DNA of 37,693 nt from a virus: the IMG/VR virus record IMGVR_UViG_3300031839_001451, positions 1 to 37,693 of that record. One strand, written 5' to 3'. The notes below the pieces were generated by a model. That model was not told where the DNA came from and searched no databases. It saw nothing but the letters and a program-made list of their open reading frames with translations. Below, piece by piece: positions 11,586 through 19,607 of the stretch. Each line of letters begins with the position of its first letter. The stretch's first letter is position 1. A program made the translations under genes and the position numbers.

Positions 11586-11589
11586 ATTA
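11564..11589 (+). repeat. 26-bp start-site repeat, copy 1
   Basis: Begins GGAGGCCAAAGACAGTGAGT and is identical to 11845-11870. It contains the ribosome site GGAGG, the GTG start and the first codons (SEL) of the gene, so a whole translation-start cassette is duplicated. Confidence 0.95.
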
Positions 11590-11841
11590 TACGAAGATCA
11601 GATAATAGAATTTGAAGCCGCTATGGTAGACGCACAAGAAAGATGGTTCAAGGCCAGGGATCATATAGACCGGGATATTTTAAACGAACGAATATTTGAG
11701 GGAGGCTTTCGTATGGCATGGAACACCCGTGCCCAACCCAAACAACCGAGCGATGAGGAGCTATTTAGAATAGCTCAGAAAAATAAAATAAGCACTGCGC
11801 ACCTAGAGTCAATCATTCGTGACTTGCGCAGCACTAGATAA
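11578..11841 (+). CDS. Hypothetical protein with NTRAQ-QPSDEEL module
   Basis: 87 residues from the GTG at 11578 (MSELYEDQIIEFEAAMVDAQ). This start is chosen because the same leader (GGAGG, then GTGAGTGAATTA) begins the next gene; the frame also extends upstream to 11557. It carries WNTRAQPKQPSDEELFRIAQ, a motif shared with the next gene. It overlaps the preceding gene by eight bases. Function unknown. Confidence 0.65.
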   Translation: MSELYEDQIIEFEAAMVDAQERWFKARDHIDRDILNERIFEGGFRMAWNTRAQPKQPSDEELFRIAQKNKISTAHLESIIRDLRSTR

Positions 11842-11844
11842 ACT

Positions 11845-11870
11845 GGAGGCCAAAGACAGTGAGTGAATTA
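11845..11870 (+). repeat. 26-bp start-site repeat, copy 2
   Basis: Identical to 11564-11589, including ribosome site, GTG start and first codons, at the head of the gene at 11859. Confidence 0.95.
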
Positions 11871-12224
11871 AAAGAACCATATTTCTTCGTAGGTGAGCAC
11901 GGCGAAACAAGTCATGACGATACTATTCCAAGACGCATTGGCGGCTGGCCTGTTTTTGCTACATATGACCGATCAAACCCTGACGAGAAACACTATTTTG
12001 CACGATTTTGCCATCTTGAGCACGCAGAAGAATGGGCCTTTATGATGAACACCCGCGCCCAACACGAACAGCCGAGCGATGAGGAGTTGATAGCACTTTA
12101 TAAGAAGTCGGTATGTGAGTGCGAAGATCAAGAATCTCTGAATAGCGACCTAAGAATGAATCAAGCATGCCTTGCTTATTTTATACGTGGGTTCAATGCA
12201 GCATTAGATAAATGGGGGCGGTGA
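11859..12224 (+). CDS. Hypothetical protein with NTRAQ-QPSDEEL module
   Basis: 121 residues from GTG behind the duplicated GGAGG leader. The N-terminal half (GGWPVFATYDRSNPDEKHYF) is a separate domain; the centre has MNTRAQHEQPSDEELIALYK, matching the previous gene, and the end (LAYFIRGFNAALDKWG) is helical. The two genes look like different heads joined to a shared module. No function known. Confidence 0.65.
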   Translation: MSELKEPYFFVGEHGETSHDDTIPRRIGGWPVFATYDRSNPDEKHYFARFCHLEHAEEWAFMMNTRAQHEQPSDEELIALYKKSVCECEDQESLNSDLRMNQACLAYFIRGFNAALDKWGR

Positions 12225-12225
12225 T

Positions 12226-12522
12226 GTGAACTATCAGTCGGAAAATCTACAGCAGCTCGATAAGAGTTTGGCGGCACAATTGATAAAAAACAGGTATTTC
12301 AAGGATGACGAAATGCCGCAAAGCTACATTGAATCTCAGCTAAGCTATTACGCCTGGCCGCAAGTGTTTGGCAGCACAGCGGGTCCGTTTGGCGGCATCG
12401 GTGGTCAGTCAATCTCAACATTTACAATAGAGGCTTGGGAATTTATGGGCCATGCATTCTTGTTTTGTCAGCACAAATCTATAAAGACTACCGACAAGTT
12501 TCAAATGGGTATGCGCGTATGA
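12226..12522 (+). CDS. Conserved phage hypothetical protein
   Basis: 98 residues from a GTG at 12226, one base past the previous stop. Contains WPQVFGSTAGPFGGIGGQSI then STFTIEAWEF, a Gly-rich pattern seen in small phage proteins that I cannot tie to a function. Its stop overlaps the next start (ATGA). Confidence 0.6.
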   Translation: MNYQSENLQQLDKSLAAQLIKNRYFKDDEMPQSYIESQLSYYAWPQVFGSTAGPFGGIGGQSISTFTIEAWEFMGHAFLFCQHKSIKTTDKFQMGMRV

Positions 12523-12674
12523 CTAACTGCAAGCACGAGAATATAACGCTGGATATTTACCCTGCTGTAGGGCGGTATGGCGATGTTTTTTTACAGTGCC
12601 CTGACTGCTGTGAATATATCGATTTTTTGGATCTCGCAGAAATGGGTTACAAGCTGGTGAAAGATGATGAGTAG
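12519..12674 (+). CDS. Small zinc-finger-like protein
   Basis: 51 residues from the ATG at 12519 (MTNCKHENITLDIYPAVGRY), coupled by ATGA to the gene before. C4-x-H6 near the start and CPDCCEYI later could form one zinc site. It overlaps the APS-kinase-like gene by 11 bases. Function unknown. Confidence 0.55.
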   Translation: MTNCKHENITLDIYPAVGRYGDVFLQCPDCCEYIDFLDLAEMGYKLVKDDE

Positions 12675-13125
12675 GATTTATTGGCTTACAGGCCCAAGTG
12701 GTTCAGGTAAGAGCACTATCGCTGTAGAGGCTCAGAATCTCATTGGTGGTGTGATACTTGACGCTGATGACATCAGGAAAGGATTGAATCGAGACTTAAG
12801 TTTTAAGCGAATGGATGTCAAAGAGAATGTCAGGCGTATTGCTCACTTAGCTAAGATTTTTTCAGAGCATCATGATGTTGTTATCGTATCTTGTATAGCG
12901 CCATATCTGGCAGACCGACAGATGGCACAAAGGGTAGTTAAGTTTAAAGAGATCTATGTTCACACAAGAATGGGTGTGATATTAAACAGAGAAACAGGTC
13001 TGTATACTAACTATACTAGGGATGTTGCTGGTAAGGACTTTTGCTATGAGGTTAACCCTAAAGCGGTTGTTTTTGACAACAACAAAGCTATTGATTCGAA
13101 TCAATTAAATGAGGTTTTAAAGTGA
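12664..13125 (+). CDS. APS kinase-like P-loop protein
   Basis: 153 residues. P-loop GPSGSGKST at 10-18; then LDADDIRKGLNRDLSF at 32-47 and ENVRRIAHLAKIF at 54-66, which follow adenylylsulfate kinase (CysC) closely (LDGDNxRxGLNxDLxF, ENIRRxxEVAKLF), then VIVSCIAPYLADRQ at 73-86 (ISPxxxxR). APS kinase phosphorylates APS to PAPS, the universal sulfate donor. The C-terminal lid is shorter than usual (GLY then AGKDFCYEVNP), and Asp-Ala-Asp replaces Asp-Gly-Asp, so specificity could have changed to another nucleotide or small molecule. It overlaps both neighbours. A sulfotransferase-like gene occurs elsewhere in the window. Confidence 0.7.
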   Translation: MMSRIYWLTGPSGSGKSTIAVEAQNLIGGVILDADDIRKGLNRDLSFKRMDVKENVRRIAHLAKIFSEHHDVVIVSCIAPYLADRQMAQRVVKFKEIYVHTRMGVILNRETGLYTNYTRDVAGKDFCYEVNPKAVVFDNNKAIDSNQLNEVLK

Positions 13126-13484
13126 AAAATTTAATTTTCTTCTTTTTATTTTTACCGTGCTTGGCTTTTGCAGATGATATCTTCATGACTTGGGACGTAC
13201 CGAGCGGTCCGATTCGTGAGTACAGAATTGAGTTTGAAGCCAGTAATGCGGGGGTGATCTTGGCATCTGAGGTGATCCCAATAGCACATGAGTCTGTGAA
13301 CTTTACTTATGCATTAGATACACCCCCTCTAGAAACGCCATATTTCGCTCGTGCTCGCATTCAATGGGTAAGAGATAGTGATGGTCTAGTGAGTCCTTGG
13401 ACTGACTGGCAGAACGTTGATTTTAGCGTTGTAGATGGGTCTTTGCCTGAGATGATAACTAACTTCACTATTCAGGTACTTTAA
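13122..13484 (+). CDS. Secreted protein with fibronectin-III-like fold
   Basis: 120 residues from a GTG coupled to the previous stop (GTGA). Residues 1-17 (MKNLIFFFLFLPCLAFA) are a clear signal peptide with cleavage after AFA. The rest is beta-type: MTWDVPSGPIREYRIEFEAS, then FARARIQWVRDSDGLVSPWT, resembling one fibronectin type III domain. An exported early phage protein next to an APS-kinase-like gene is unusual. It could act in the periplasm or on the envelope. Not lipidated. Confidence 0.6.
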   Translation: MKNLIFFFLFLPCLAFADDIFMTWDVPSGPIREYRIEFEASNAGVILASEVIPIAHESVNFTYALDTPPLETPYFARARIQWVRDSDGLVSPWTDWQNVDFSVVDGSLPEMITNFTIQVL

Positions 13485-13834
13485 TGCAGCGTAAGCCGAC
13501 TAAGAACACGCGGGGGCCTAATAATGATGAAAAGCAGTTTGCTGCTTGGTGTAAGCATCGCCCCTGTATCGTTTGTGGCTCTTTTGGTGTCGTAGTCCAT
13601 CATGCTATGGGAGCAACATATAAGCATAATAAGACGCTTGTAGGCCATTGGTTCTTGCTTCCGCTATGTGTTGATTGTGATAACGTTGTGACGTATGGAA
13701 GCCGTAAGAAGTTTAGGCAGTTGTTTGGCAAACAGGGGCATTACTTTGCTCTTGCACACAAGGATTACAGTCTACACACTGGCAGAAGCGCACCACTCGA
13801 GGTTTTGTTAGCTATTGAGGATTGTCGAGAATGA
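13484..13834 (+). CDS. HNH/Ref-like zinc nuclease candidate
   Basis: 116 residues. CIVCG, VVVHHA, LLPLCVDC and a following GSRKKFRQLFGKQG fit zinc-bound beta-beta-alpha (HNH) proteins of the phage Ref/DUF968 type, which cut DNA in recombination. The usual final His after LPLC is replaced (CVDCDN), so the zinc site may be CxxC...CxxC and the catalytic residue the HH pair. It lies directly before the RusA gene, consistent with a recombination role. Confidence 0.65.
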   Translation: MQRKPTKNTRGPNNDEKQFAAWCKHRPCIVCGSFGVVVHHAMGATYKHNKTLVGHWFLLPLCVDCDNVVTYGSRKKFRQLFGKQGHYFALAHKDYSLHTGRSAPLEVLLAIEDCRE

Positions 13835-14160
13835 TCGGAATTAAGGTAAAGCCGTTATCTGTGAATGAAGCATGGCAGGGTAAGCGCTACAAAACGCCGA
13901 AGTATAAAGTTTATGAGAGCGAGGTTTTGTATCTGCTTCCGAAAATCGATATACCTGATGGCAAACTTAAAATTAAGTTAGAGTTTGGGCTTAGTTCTTC
14001 TTTGGCTGATTGGGATAATCCTATCAAGCCTTTTGTTGATATCCTGCAAACGAAATACGGGTTTAATGATTCTCGAATATATGAAGCAGAGGTTAAAAAA
14101 ACGGTATGTGCGAAAGGGGCGGAATACATAATGTTCTCATTGGAGTCTCTAGATGGTTAG
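13831..14160 (+). CDS. rusA: Holliday junction resolvase RusA
   Basis: 109 residues from the ATG at 13831 (MIGIKVKPLSVNEAWQGKRY), with GAGG ahead; a TTG at 13822 also fits. RusA signatures: KPLSVNEAWQGKRYKTPKY at the start and DWDNPIKPFVDILQTKYGFN then DSRIYEAEVKK, which contain the essential Asp residues of the active site. It resolves four-way junctions formed during phage recombination, fitting the ERF and SSB-like genes upstream. It overlaps both neighbours. Confidence 0.9.
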   Translation: MIGIKVKPLSVNEAWQGKRYKTPKYKVYESEVLYLLPKIDIPDGKLKIKLEFGLSSSLADWDNPIKPFVDILQTKYGFNDSRIYEAEVKKTVCAKGAEYIMFSLESLDG

Positions 14161-14395
14161 AGGAACACACCCAGAGCGTAGGCGGAAAGTGTGTGATAGG
14201 ATTCTTGACGGGATTCCTGGGCGCACTGACGTTGATAATATTCATGTCGTTGATCTGCAAGATTGCTTGACTGGGAAGGTGATAAGAAAGACTAAGGGCG
14301 GTTATTTTCTAGTTGAGTGGCATCATCACAAGTTTGAAGAATACATTAAGCCGGAGGGTAGATATGAATTCTATTGTCATCACAAAACCGTCTGA
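14153..14395 (+). CDS. Hypothetical basic protein
   Basis: 80 residues: MVRGTHPERRRKVCDRILDG, later VIRKTKGGYFLVEWHHHKFE and an aromatic end. Basic with a His-rich turn. No family recognised. It overlaps RusA by eight bases and the next gene by 32. Confidence 0.55.
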   Translation: MVRGTHPERRRKVCDRILDGIPGRTDVDNIHVVDLQDCLTGKVIRKTKGGYFLVEWHHHKFEEYIKPEGRYEFYCHHKTV

Positions 14396-14792
14396 TATAG
14401 ATAACGCTTTTTGTGTTCTAGATAGACTAGCAACGGATGCAATAAATGATGGCAAGTGCCTTTATATCGATGCAGTAGATGAGAAGCCGGAACGCTATCA
14501 AACACCCAAACAGAGGTCTGCTTTGCACGTATGGCTAAGGCATCTCGCTAAGAATCTGAATGGTGCTGGCTTCACTAGAAAGCACGTCATGATTACAACA
14601 GGCGAGATCATAGACTTAGACTGGTGTGAGGATAGCGCCAAGCTTTTGATCTGGAAGCCGATCTTATCAGCGCTTAAAAGTAAGAGTTCTACGGAAAGTC
14701 AGAGTACAACAGACCATGATCTGGTTTATCGTCATATCGTTAGGTTCTTTGGTGAGAAAGGTATTGAGTGCCCTCCATGGCCTAGCCGTTAA
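14364..14792 (+). CDS. NinB-like recombination protein
   Basis: 142 residues from the ATG at 14364 (MNSIVITKPSDIDNAFCVLD), with GGAGGG ahead; the frame is open back to 14313. Contains PKQRSALHVWLRHLAKNLNG, then WCEDSAKLLIWKPILSALKS and ECPPWPS. The QxxALHxxxxxLA pattern and position among recombination genes suggest the NinB group of lambdoid recombination proteins, but the C-terminal half belongs to a related phage family without defined function. The last early gene; its stop overlaps the tailspike stop. Confidence 0.55.
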   Translation: MNSIVITKPSDIDNAFCVLDRLATDAINDGKCLYIDAVDEKPERYQTPKQRSALHVWLRHLAKNLNGAGFTRKHVMITTGEIIDLDWCEDSAKLLIWKPILSALKSKSSTESQSTTDHDLVYRHIVRFFGEKGIECPPWPSR

Positions 14793-16588
14793 ATCTCTAT
14801 CCATCCTTTTATTTCTATTGACCCCGATGCTCTTGATGAGTCTAAACTACCGAAAGTCAGGTAGTAGCTTGACTGATCGAACCCAAACGGTAGCGTAATG
14901 TTATCACTTACATGAGTCGTTGTGGCGGTCGCTTCCTTCTGGGTGAATGTCTGCTCAATCTCATGGCTTCCGCTGTCATGCCAGAATGCGGTGGCGCACT
15001 GTCCAAGCGATGCGGTGCTTAGGCTAAATGTATCTTTAACGATGGCCGCCGTTGCCAATGGGCATATATAACCACCCCATCTAAGCTGAACGGCTGATGC
15101 AATTGAGCCGGAAGCTGAATAATTCGGGTCAGCAGAATTTATCATTTTAGCTTTAACAGCAGACCCTGTGTCTGCAATATTCCTAACTTCTGCGGTGTCA
15201 TAATAAAACGACCCTAGATATACATAATGATCATACCCTGGAGGCGCTGGCAGAAGGAAATCTAAGGCGGCCACAGTACCTTCATCTGAGAGGGTGACAG
15301 TTGTGCTGGTATTGGCTGTTATTGTTGTTACGCGGCCACTAAATGAGTTTGCGCGAGAGTTTATTGTTTCATTGATGATGAGGCAGTCAGTGCCGGCAAG
15401 ATTATCGGTTGACGACCAAGAATAAGTGGCTGCTGAAGTTGTGTGCACGCCCTCTCCCGCTGCGTTCAGAGTCACTACATCTGAGGCGATAGATCCCACT
15501 CTCAAAAAAGGCATCAACTTATAAGCAATGGTTCCGCCATCATCTGCGCAAGCAAAGATACCGTACCAGTTCTCAACCTTAACAGCTGACTCAGCACCTA
15601 GATCTGAGGCTGTGGTGACAGTCTTAATTGACGATGCTGCACCTGATGCAAAGAGAGGGACTCTAGATTTTTTATAACTACCAGCAAATCTAAACCCAGC
15701 CATCGGTACGTTTTCGGGAACATTAACATGTACGCTTGTCGCATTTACATACGTGACCCTGGATCTGCTAAAGCCCGTAGTGGTTAAGACCGCATCTTTG
15801 ACGCTTAGCGCACTAACCTCACCGGTAGGTGTTAACCTGGATGTAAGCTCGCCACTTGAATCGCTTAATGTTGCAATGTAATTTACTGTACCCGTTGTGA
15901 TTGTAACGGTACCGTCTGAGACAAAATTACCTGTTACCGTTCCTGTAATATCATAAGTGCCATCAGGCACGAATGCTGTGCCACTAACAGCTTTTGCGGC
16001 ATTAAACGCTGCTGTAGAGTCTGAAACACCGGCTTTGTCAGCACCAAACCATTCAACAGAAACATATCCGGAATAAATCCTTTCCCAATGCTTGCTGGCA
16101 GCGTTCCATGTTGCGTTTGTTATTATAGTTCCGCCGTCATCGGTAGCTGATCCCGATGAAACCTTAAATACACCACCAATACCGGAATCTGTGACAATAA
16201 CGCTATTTCCTACCACAAAATCATTTGGAGAGTACGCCCTTAAATCATCATAATCACCCGCAGCCTCTTCTGGAAATGGATTAATCTTTACATCATCAAA
16301 AAAACCATACAGAGCTGGAGTGTCGGCGGCAGCATGAGTAGCATTGGCAAATATTGCCCATTTATGATCCCTATCGATATACGGTACAACCTCGTTCCCA
16401 CTTACTTCGGGAACGCCATTTGCATTTAGAGTAATCGAAGCCTGAGGGGATGACCCTAGAGCATCTATAGCAATAGATACAGGCGTTGTAGTGCCTACCT
16501 CATAGACTTTTAGCACCCCACCGCTTAAAGGATCGCCGTTAGCATCAAACCATTGGCGATCTATACCCATTTCCACCCATGTAGTCAT
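14789..16588 (-). CDS. Tailspike with P22-like head-binding region
   Basis: 599 residues. The N-terminus (RQWFDANGDPLSGGVLKVYE, then VGTTTPVSIAIDALGSSPQA, PYIDRDHKWAIF) matches the virion-binding domain common to tailspikes. At about 175-205 VSVEWFGADKAGVSDSTAAF then FVPDGTYDIT marks the start of a right-handed beta-helix. The rest is Thr/Ser-rich beta structure. It should bind and possibly degrade a surface polysaccharide. It takes the place of P22 gene 9 at the end of the virion operon. No catalytic residues can be named with confidence. Confidence 0.8.
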   Translation of the reverse strand: MTTWVEMGIDRQWFDANGDPLSGGVLKVYEVGTTTPVSIAIDALGSSPQASITLNANGVPEVSGNEVVPYIDRDHKWAIFANATHAAADTPALYGFFDDVKINPFPEEAAGDYDDLRAYSPNDFVVGNSVIVTDSGIGGVFKVSSGSATDDGGTIITNATWNAASKHWERIYSGYVSVEWFGADKAGVSDSTAAFNAAKAVSGTAFVPDGTYDITGTVTGNFVSDGTVTITTGTVNYIATLSDSSGELTSRLTPTGEVSALSVKDAVLTTTGFSRSRVTYVNATSVHVNVPENVPMAGFRFAGSYKKSRVPLFASGAASSIKTVTTASDLGAESAVKVENWYGIFACADDGGTIAYKLMPFLRVGSIASDVVTLNAAGEGVHTTSAATYSWSSTDNLAGTDCLIINETINSRANSFSGRVTTITANTSTTVTLSDEGTVAALDFLLPAPPGYDHYVYLGSFYYDTAEVRNIADTGSAVKAKMINSADPNYSASGSIASAVQLRWGGYICPLATAAIVKDTFSLSTASLGQCATAFWHDSGSHEIEQTFTQKEATATTTHVSDNITLPFGFDQSSYYLTFGSLDSSRASGSIEIKGWIEI

Positions 16589-18558
16589 TGTTCTGTACTC
16601 TCTGCTGCGGCCTGCCCTGCGGCCAATGGTGCTGCTAATGCAGCGGACTGGGTTAATCTATCTTTTAAAGCTTTAGAAATAGCAGTATTCACTAGTTCAA
16701 CCTGATCATCTGGAAGTCCAGCGAGAATCTTGGCTGCAACATCAAGGTTTGATGCAAGGCTTTTTTGTAGTCGGTCAATGTTCAAATCTGGTCGCATTAA
16801 CACAGCCGCTAAATCGTCAGCAGATCTCTCTGCTTTGGCGGTATTTCTTAGGTAAATCTTGGCGATCTCTTTAGCATCGGAACCAGCTCTGATTAACTGA
16901 TTAGCCATAGCAGCTTTATTTTGAGTTAGTCGTCTCGCAAGCTTTCCTGAAATCGTTGCTGCTGCCGGAAATAGCAATACACTAATCCCCATACCAAGGC
17001 CGGAGCCACCAACAGCCGCCACGCCAGCTCCGCCCACGCCGCCAGACACAAGTGCATTAAGGACTGTGTTTTGCTTTCCTTCGCCCCATCCCATTTTACC
17101 TATGCGCCTTAAAGTGTTAGCTGTGACCGTGCCCTGCTCTACTGCTTTTATTGCTTCTAACTCCTCAGGCTTAAAGAATCTCTGCAGCTTCTTGTTTTTT
17201 GCTATTCTCTCAAACTGGATTCTGATTCCGTTTTCAAAACCACTCTTTTGACTTCTGGCAAGCGTTATAGCCTCATCCAGTAATTCCGCCTTTCTAGCTC
17301 TACCCCACAAACCTCTTGCGGTAGCAGCCTCTCTACCCAGATTAACTCCAGGCGGGACACCAGTGAAATCCTTGCTACTTGTAGATAAAAGATAATCATC
17401 TATATCATCGACAATACCATTCAATATAGATGCATCTTGATTATTGCCAGCTCTAGACGCAATAGATGCGGAGTTCTGCGCAGACTTTCGGATTGATTCA
17501 ATTTCATCAAAATCAATAACTCCAGCCTTAGACTCTTCTAAAAGATCGAATATCTCTTTCGATTTTGGCGTCAACTTCAACGCTGCTGGCGTTTCTTTAT
17601 AACCAACACGCTTAGCGCTTTGCCTAGCCGACCTGATTAATCTATTAACACTCTTATCACTAAAGGTAGCACCAGTTTCACTTAGCGAATCGTATATCTC
17701 TTTTGACGCTGTTCTCAATTGCTCAGATGATGGTGCAGCCTCAGAGATTGCCTGTGATATCTCTTTTGAGGTAGGCTCTTTTAGTAACTTCCTACCCTGC
17801 TCTACGGACCTGTCAAGCTTGTTGCGAATGCCACGAGTAGCAGCGGGAGCCAAAGGAGCAGCACCCCCAACAAGCCCTCCCAGAGCCGCACCAGTAGCGA
17901 TTTGCTTGGCGTCACCGCCTCTTCCTGCTGTAAGTACACCACCTTCGACTGCCCCAAGAACACCTCCCGCTATTGCTTTTTGCGCTGTTGTTTTAGCTAG
18001 GCCGGCAGCAGGGCCGCCTATTGCCAAGAATGGAGCTGTTTCGCCAACAATCTCCCCACCAGTGGCCGCCGCTGTTTGAGACTTTAAACCCTCTACTGCT
18101 TGTCGCTGGGTATCATCTTCTTGCTCTGCAAGGCCAACACCGCGTGCTACATTAGTTAATCCACGACCCGCACCAATTAAGAATGCATCAACATCACCAG
18201 TTTCCTCAATAAGGGACGCCAGATCTGGATTTACTTGCCTGATTCTTTCAAGCTCTGCCGCCTTCTCCCTTCTGGATTGAACACCGATACGCTGGCCACC
18301 TCTAACTCTATCACCAGTTGGCAGTGGTATTTCTTGTTCTATCTTGGCAATTGTTTCTTGCGGTAGGCCCTCAAAAGGATCCGAAGGCTGAGCTAATGGC
18401 CGAACCGTCCTACTTCTACCAGAAACCCTTGTTTGGACAGATGCTTGAGCTGGCTGTTCAGGCTGTTGAAACTGCTGCTGAAGAACAGCACCAATCTCTT
18501 CCTGACTCATTGAATCAGGAAATTTTATTCTCTGCTCACCAACCTTAACGATAGGCAT
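16585..18558 (-). CDS. Internal ejection protein, gp16-like position
   Basis: 657 residues. Opens with MPIVKVGEQRIKFPDSMSQE, the short KFPDxMxxEEI motif that begins many phage ejection proteins. A Gln/Pro/Arg-rich stretch follows, then Gly/Ala-rich hydrophobic regions at about 190-235 and 490-530 that could insert in a membrane, and helical segments up to the end. Position matches P22 gene 16, whose product enters the cell with DNA. It overlaps the tailspike by four bases. Confidence 0.7.
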   Translation of the reverse strand: MPIVKVGEQRIKFPDSMSQEEIGAVLQQQFQQPEQPAQASVQTRVSGRSRTVRPLAQPSDPFEGLPQETIAKIEQEIPLPTGDRVRGGQRIGVQSRREKAAELERIRQVNPDLASLIEETGDVDAFLIGAGRGLTNVARGVGLAEQEDDTQRQAVEGLKSQTAAATGGEIVGETAPFLAIGGPAAGLAKTTAQKAIAGGVLGAVEGGVLTAGRGGDAKQIATGAALGGLVGGAAPLAPAATRGIRNKLDRSVEQGRKLLKEPTSKEISQAISEAAPSSEQLRTASKEIYDSLSETGATFSDKSVNRLIRSARQSAKRVGYKETPAALKLTPKSKEIFDLLEESKAGVIDFDEIESIRKSAQNSASIASRAGNNQDASILNGIVDDIDDYLLSTSSKDFTGVPPGVNLGREAATARGLWGRARKAELLDEAITLARSQKSGFENGIRIQFERIAKNKKLQRFFKPEELEAIKAVEQGTVTANTLRRIGKMGWGEGKQNTVLNALVSGGVGGAGVAAVGGSGLGMGISVLLFPAAATISGKLARRLTQNKAAMANQLIRAGSDAKEIAKIYLRNTAKAERSADDLAAVLMRPDLNIDRLQKSLASNLDVAAKILAGLPDDQVELVNTAISKALKDRLTQSAALAAPLAAGQAAAESTEQ

Positions 18559-19607
18559 TATCTAAATGTCCCTGTTGCTGGATCATACTCAAGGTCAAAA
18601 TCTTGCTGAGGTTGTTGTATCTGACCCTCTTTCATTCTTAGGAAGCCCGCAATAGTCCCACCTTGATCCAAGAACTGGATTTGCTCGTCATAGTAAGACC
18701 TGAGCTTTTGTTGAGCCTCTTTCTTCCTGTTGAGAAAAGAAATCAAATCATCCTTTTCCAGTTTTGTAGGAAGCGCAACCTCTCTCGCTAAGTCTAATTC
18801 ACCTTTGGACAAAGCACCAAAAGTAGTGGCACCAACAACATCCAGAGCAAGCTCACCTTGGATGTTATCCAGCTCCACGCTCGCCGCCTTGATTGAGGGG
18901 AAGAACCTACTCTCAATTGCACCAGTGCCTGCGCCAGCCTGGAGAGCCGCGATAGCTCGGTCTATGTTTCTTAGGTTCTTATCTATACCGGCTATTTGAT
19001 CGAAGCCAGAGTCTATCTTCTTGGCTCTAGATGAGCCTGTGAGCTTGCCGAACTCCTCTCTCTCTTTAATCGTAGCTTGAGAATCGCCAACACTTTCAGC
19101 TGTGCCACTTTCCGCAATAGTTTGTGCTGCTGAGCCTACTGCCCTGCCCTTTATACCTGCTTTAACCCTTCTAGCAAGATCAACCTCTTCTGGTGTAAAT
19201 CCTTCCGTTAAACTTCTAAACTCTCTTTGTGCGCCAGTCAGTTGTTCTGGCCCTTGAGCAAATCCAGCAAGGGAAGCTTCTAAAGGTGCCAAACCTTCAT
19301 CTGTCACACTCTCAAGTGTTAGATTTGTCGGTATCTCAATATCAAATTGAGCGAGTTCTGGCCTAGCCATTTCGAATGTTTGAAGTCTCTGCGCTGGGTC
19401 AGGCATAGCCTTTACTTTAGCCAGGAAATTACCAAACAACTGCGCAGACTGTATTTGTCTTTGTCTTTGATCAGAACCTAGTGCAAGCTTTTGACGCTCT
19501 AGATTCACATCTCTTTGTGCTGCAATCTGTGGTCTAGCTTGCCTCTCTGCCAGAATGTTTCCTGATCGCTCTTGAGCGCTTAGAAACGAACCCAATGGAC
19601 TAACCAT
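18558..19607 (-). CDS. Internal ejection protein, gp20-like position
   Basis: 349 residues, helical, Gln- and Ala-rich (RQARPQIAAQRDVNLERQKL, then EFRSLTEGFTPEEVDLARRV). Position second in the ejection block, as P22 gene 20. It shares one-base junctions with its neighbours, so all three ejection genes are coupled. Such proteins form the trans-periplasmic conduit during infection; that role is from family context. Confidence 0.65.
   Translation of the reverse strand: MVSPLGSFLSAQERSGNILAERQARPQIAAQRDVNLERQKLALGSDQRQRQIQSAQLFGNFLAKVKAMPDPAQRLQTFEMARPELAQFDIEIPTNLTLESVTDEGLAPLEASLAGFAQGPEQLTGAQREFRSLTEGFTPEEVDLARRVKAGIKGRAVGSAAQTIAESGTAESVGDSQATIKEREEFGKLTGSSRAKKIDSGFDQIAGIDKNLRNIDRAIAALQAGAGTGAIESRFFPSIKAASVELDNIQGELALDVVGATTFGALSKGELDLAREVALPTKLEKDDLISFLNRKKEAQQKLRSYYDEQIQFLDQGGTIAGFLRMKEGQIQQPQQDFDLEYDPATGTFR

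Noticed and set aside
14846-14865. ACTACC/GGTAGT hairpin as terminator between the convergent operons
   Set aside because: Inside the tailspike coding region and without a T-tract on either strand.
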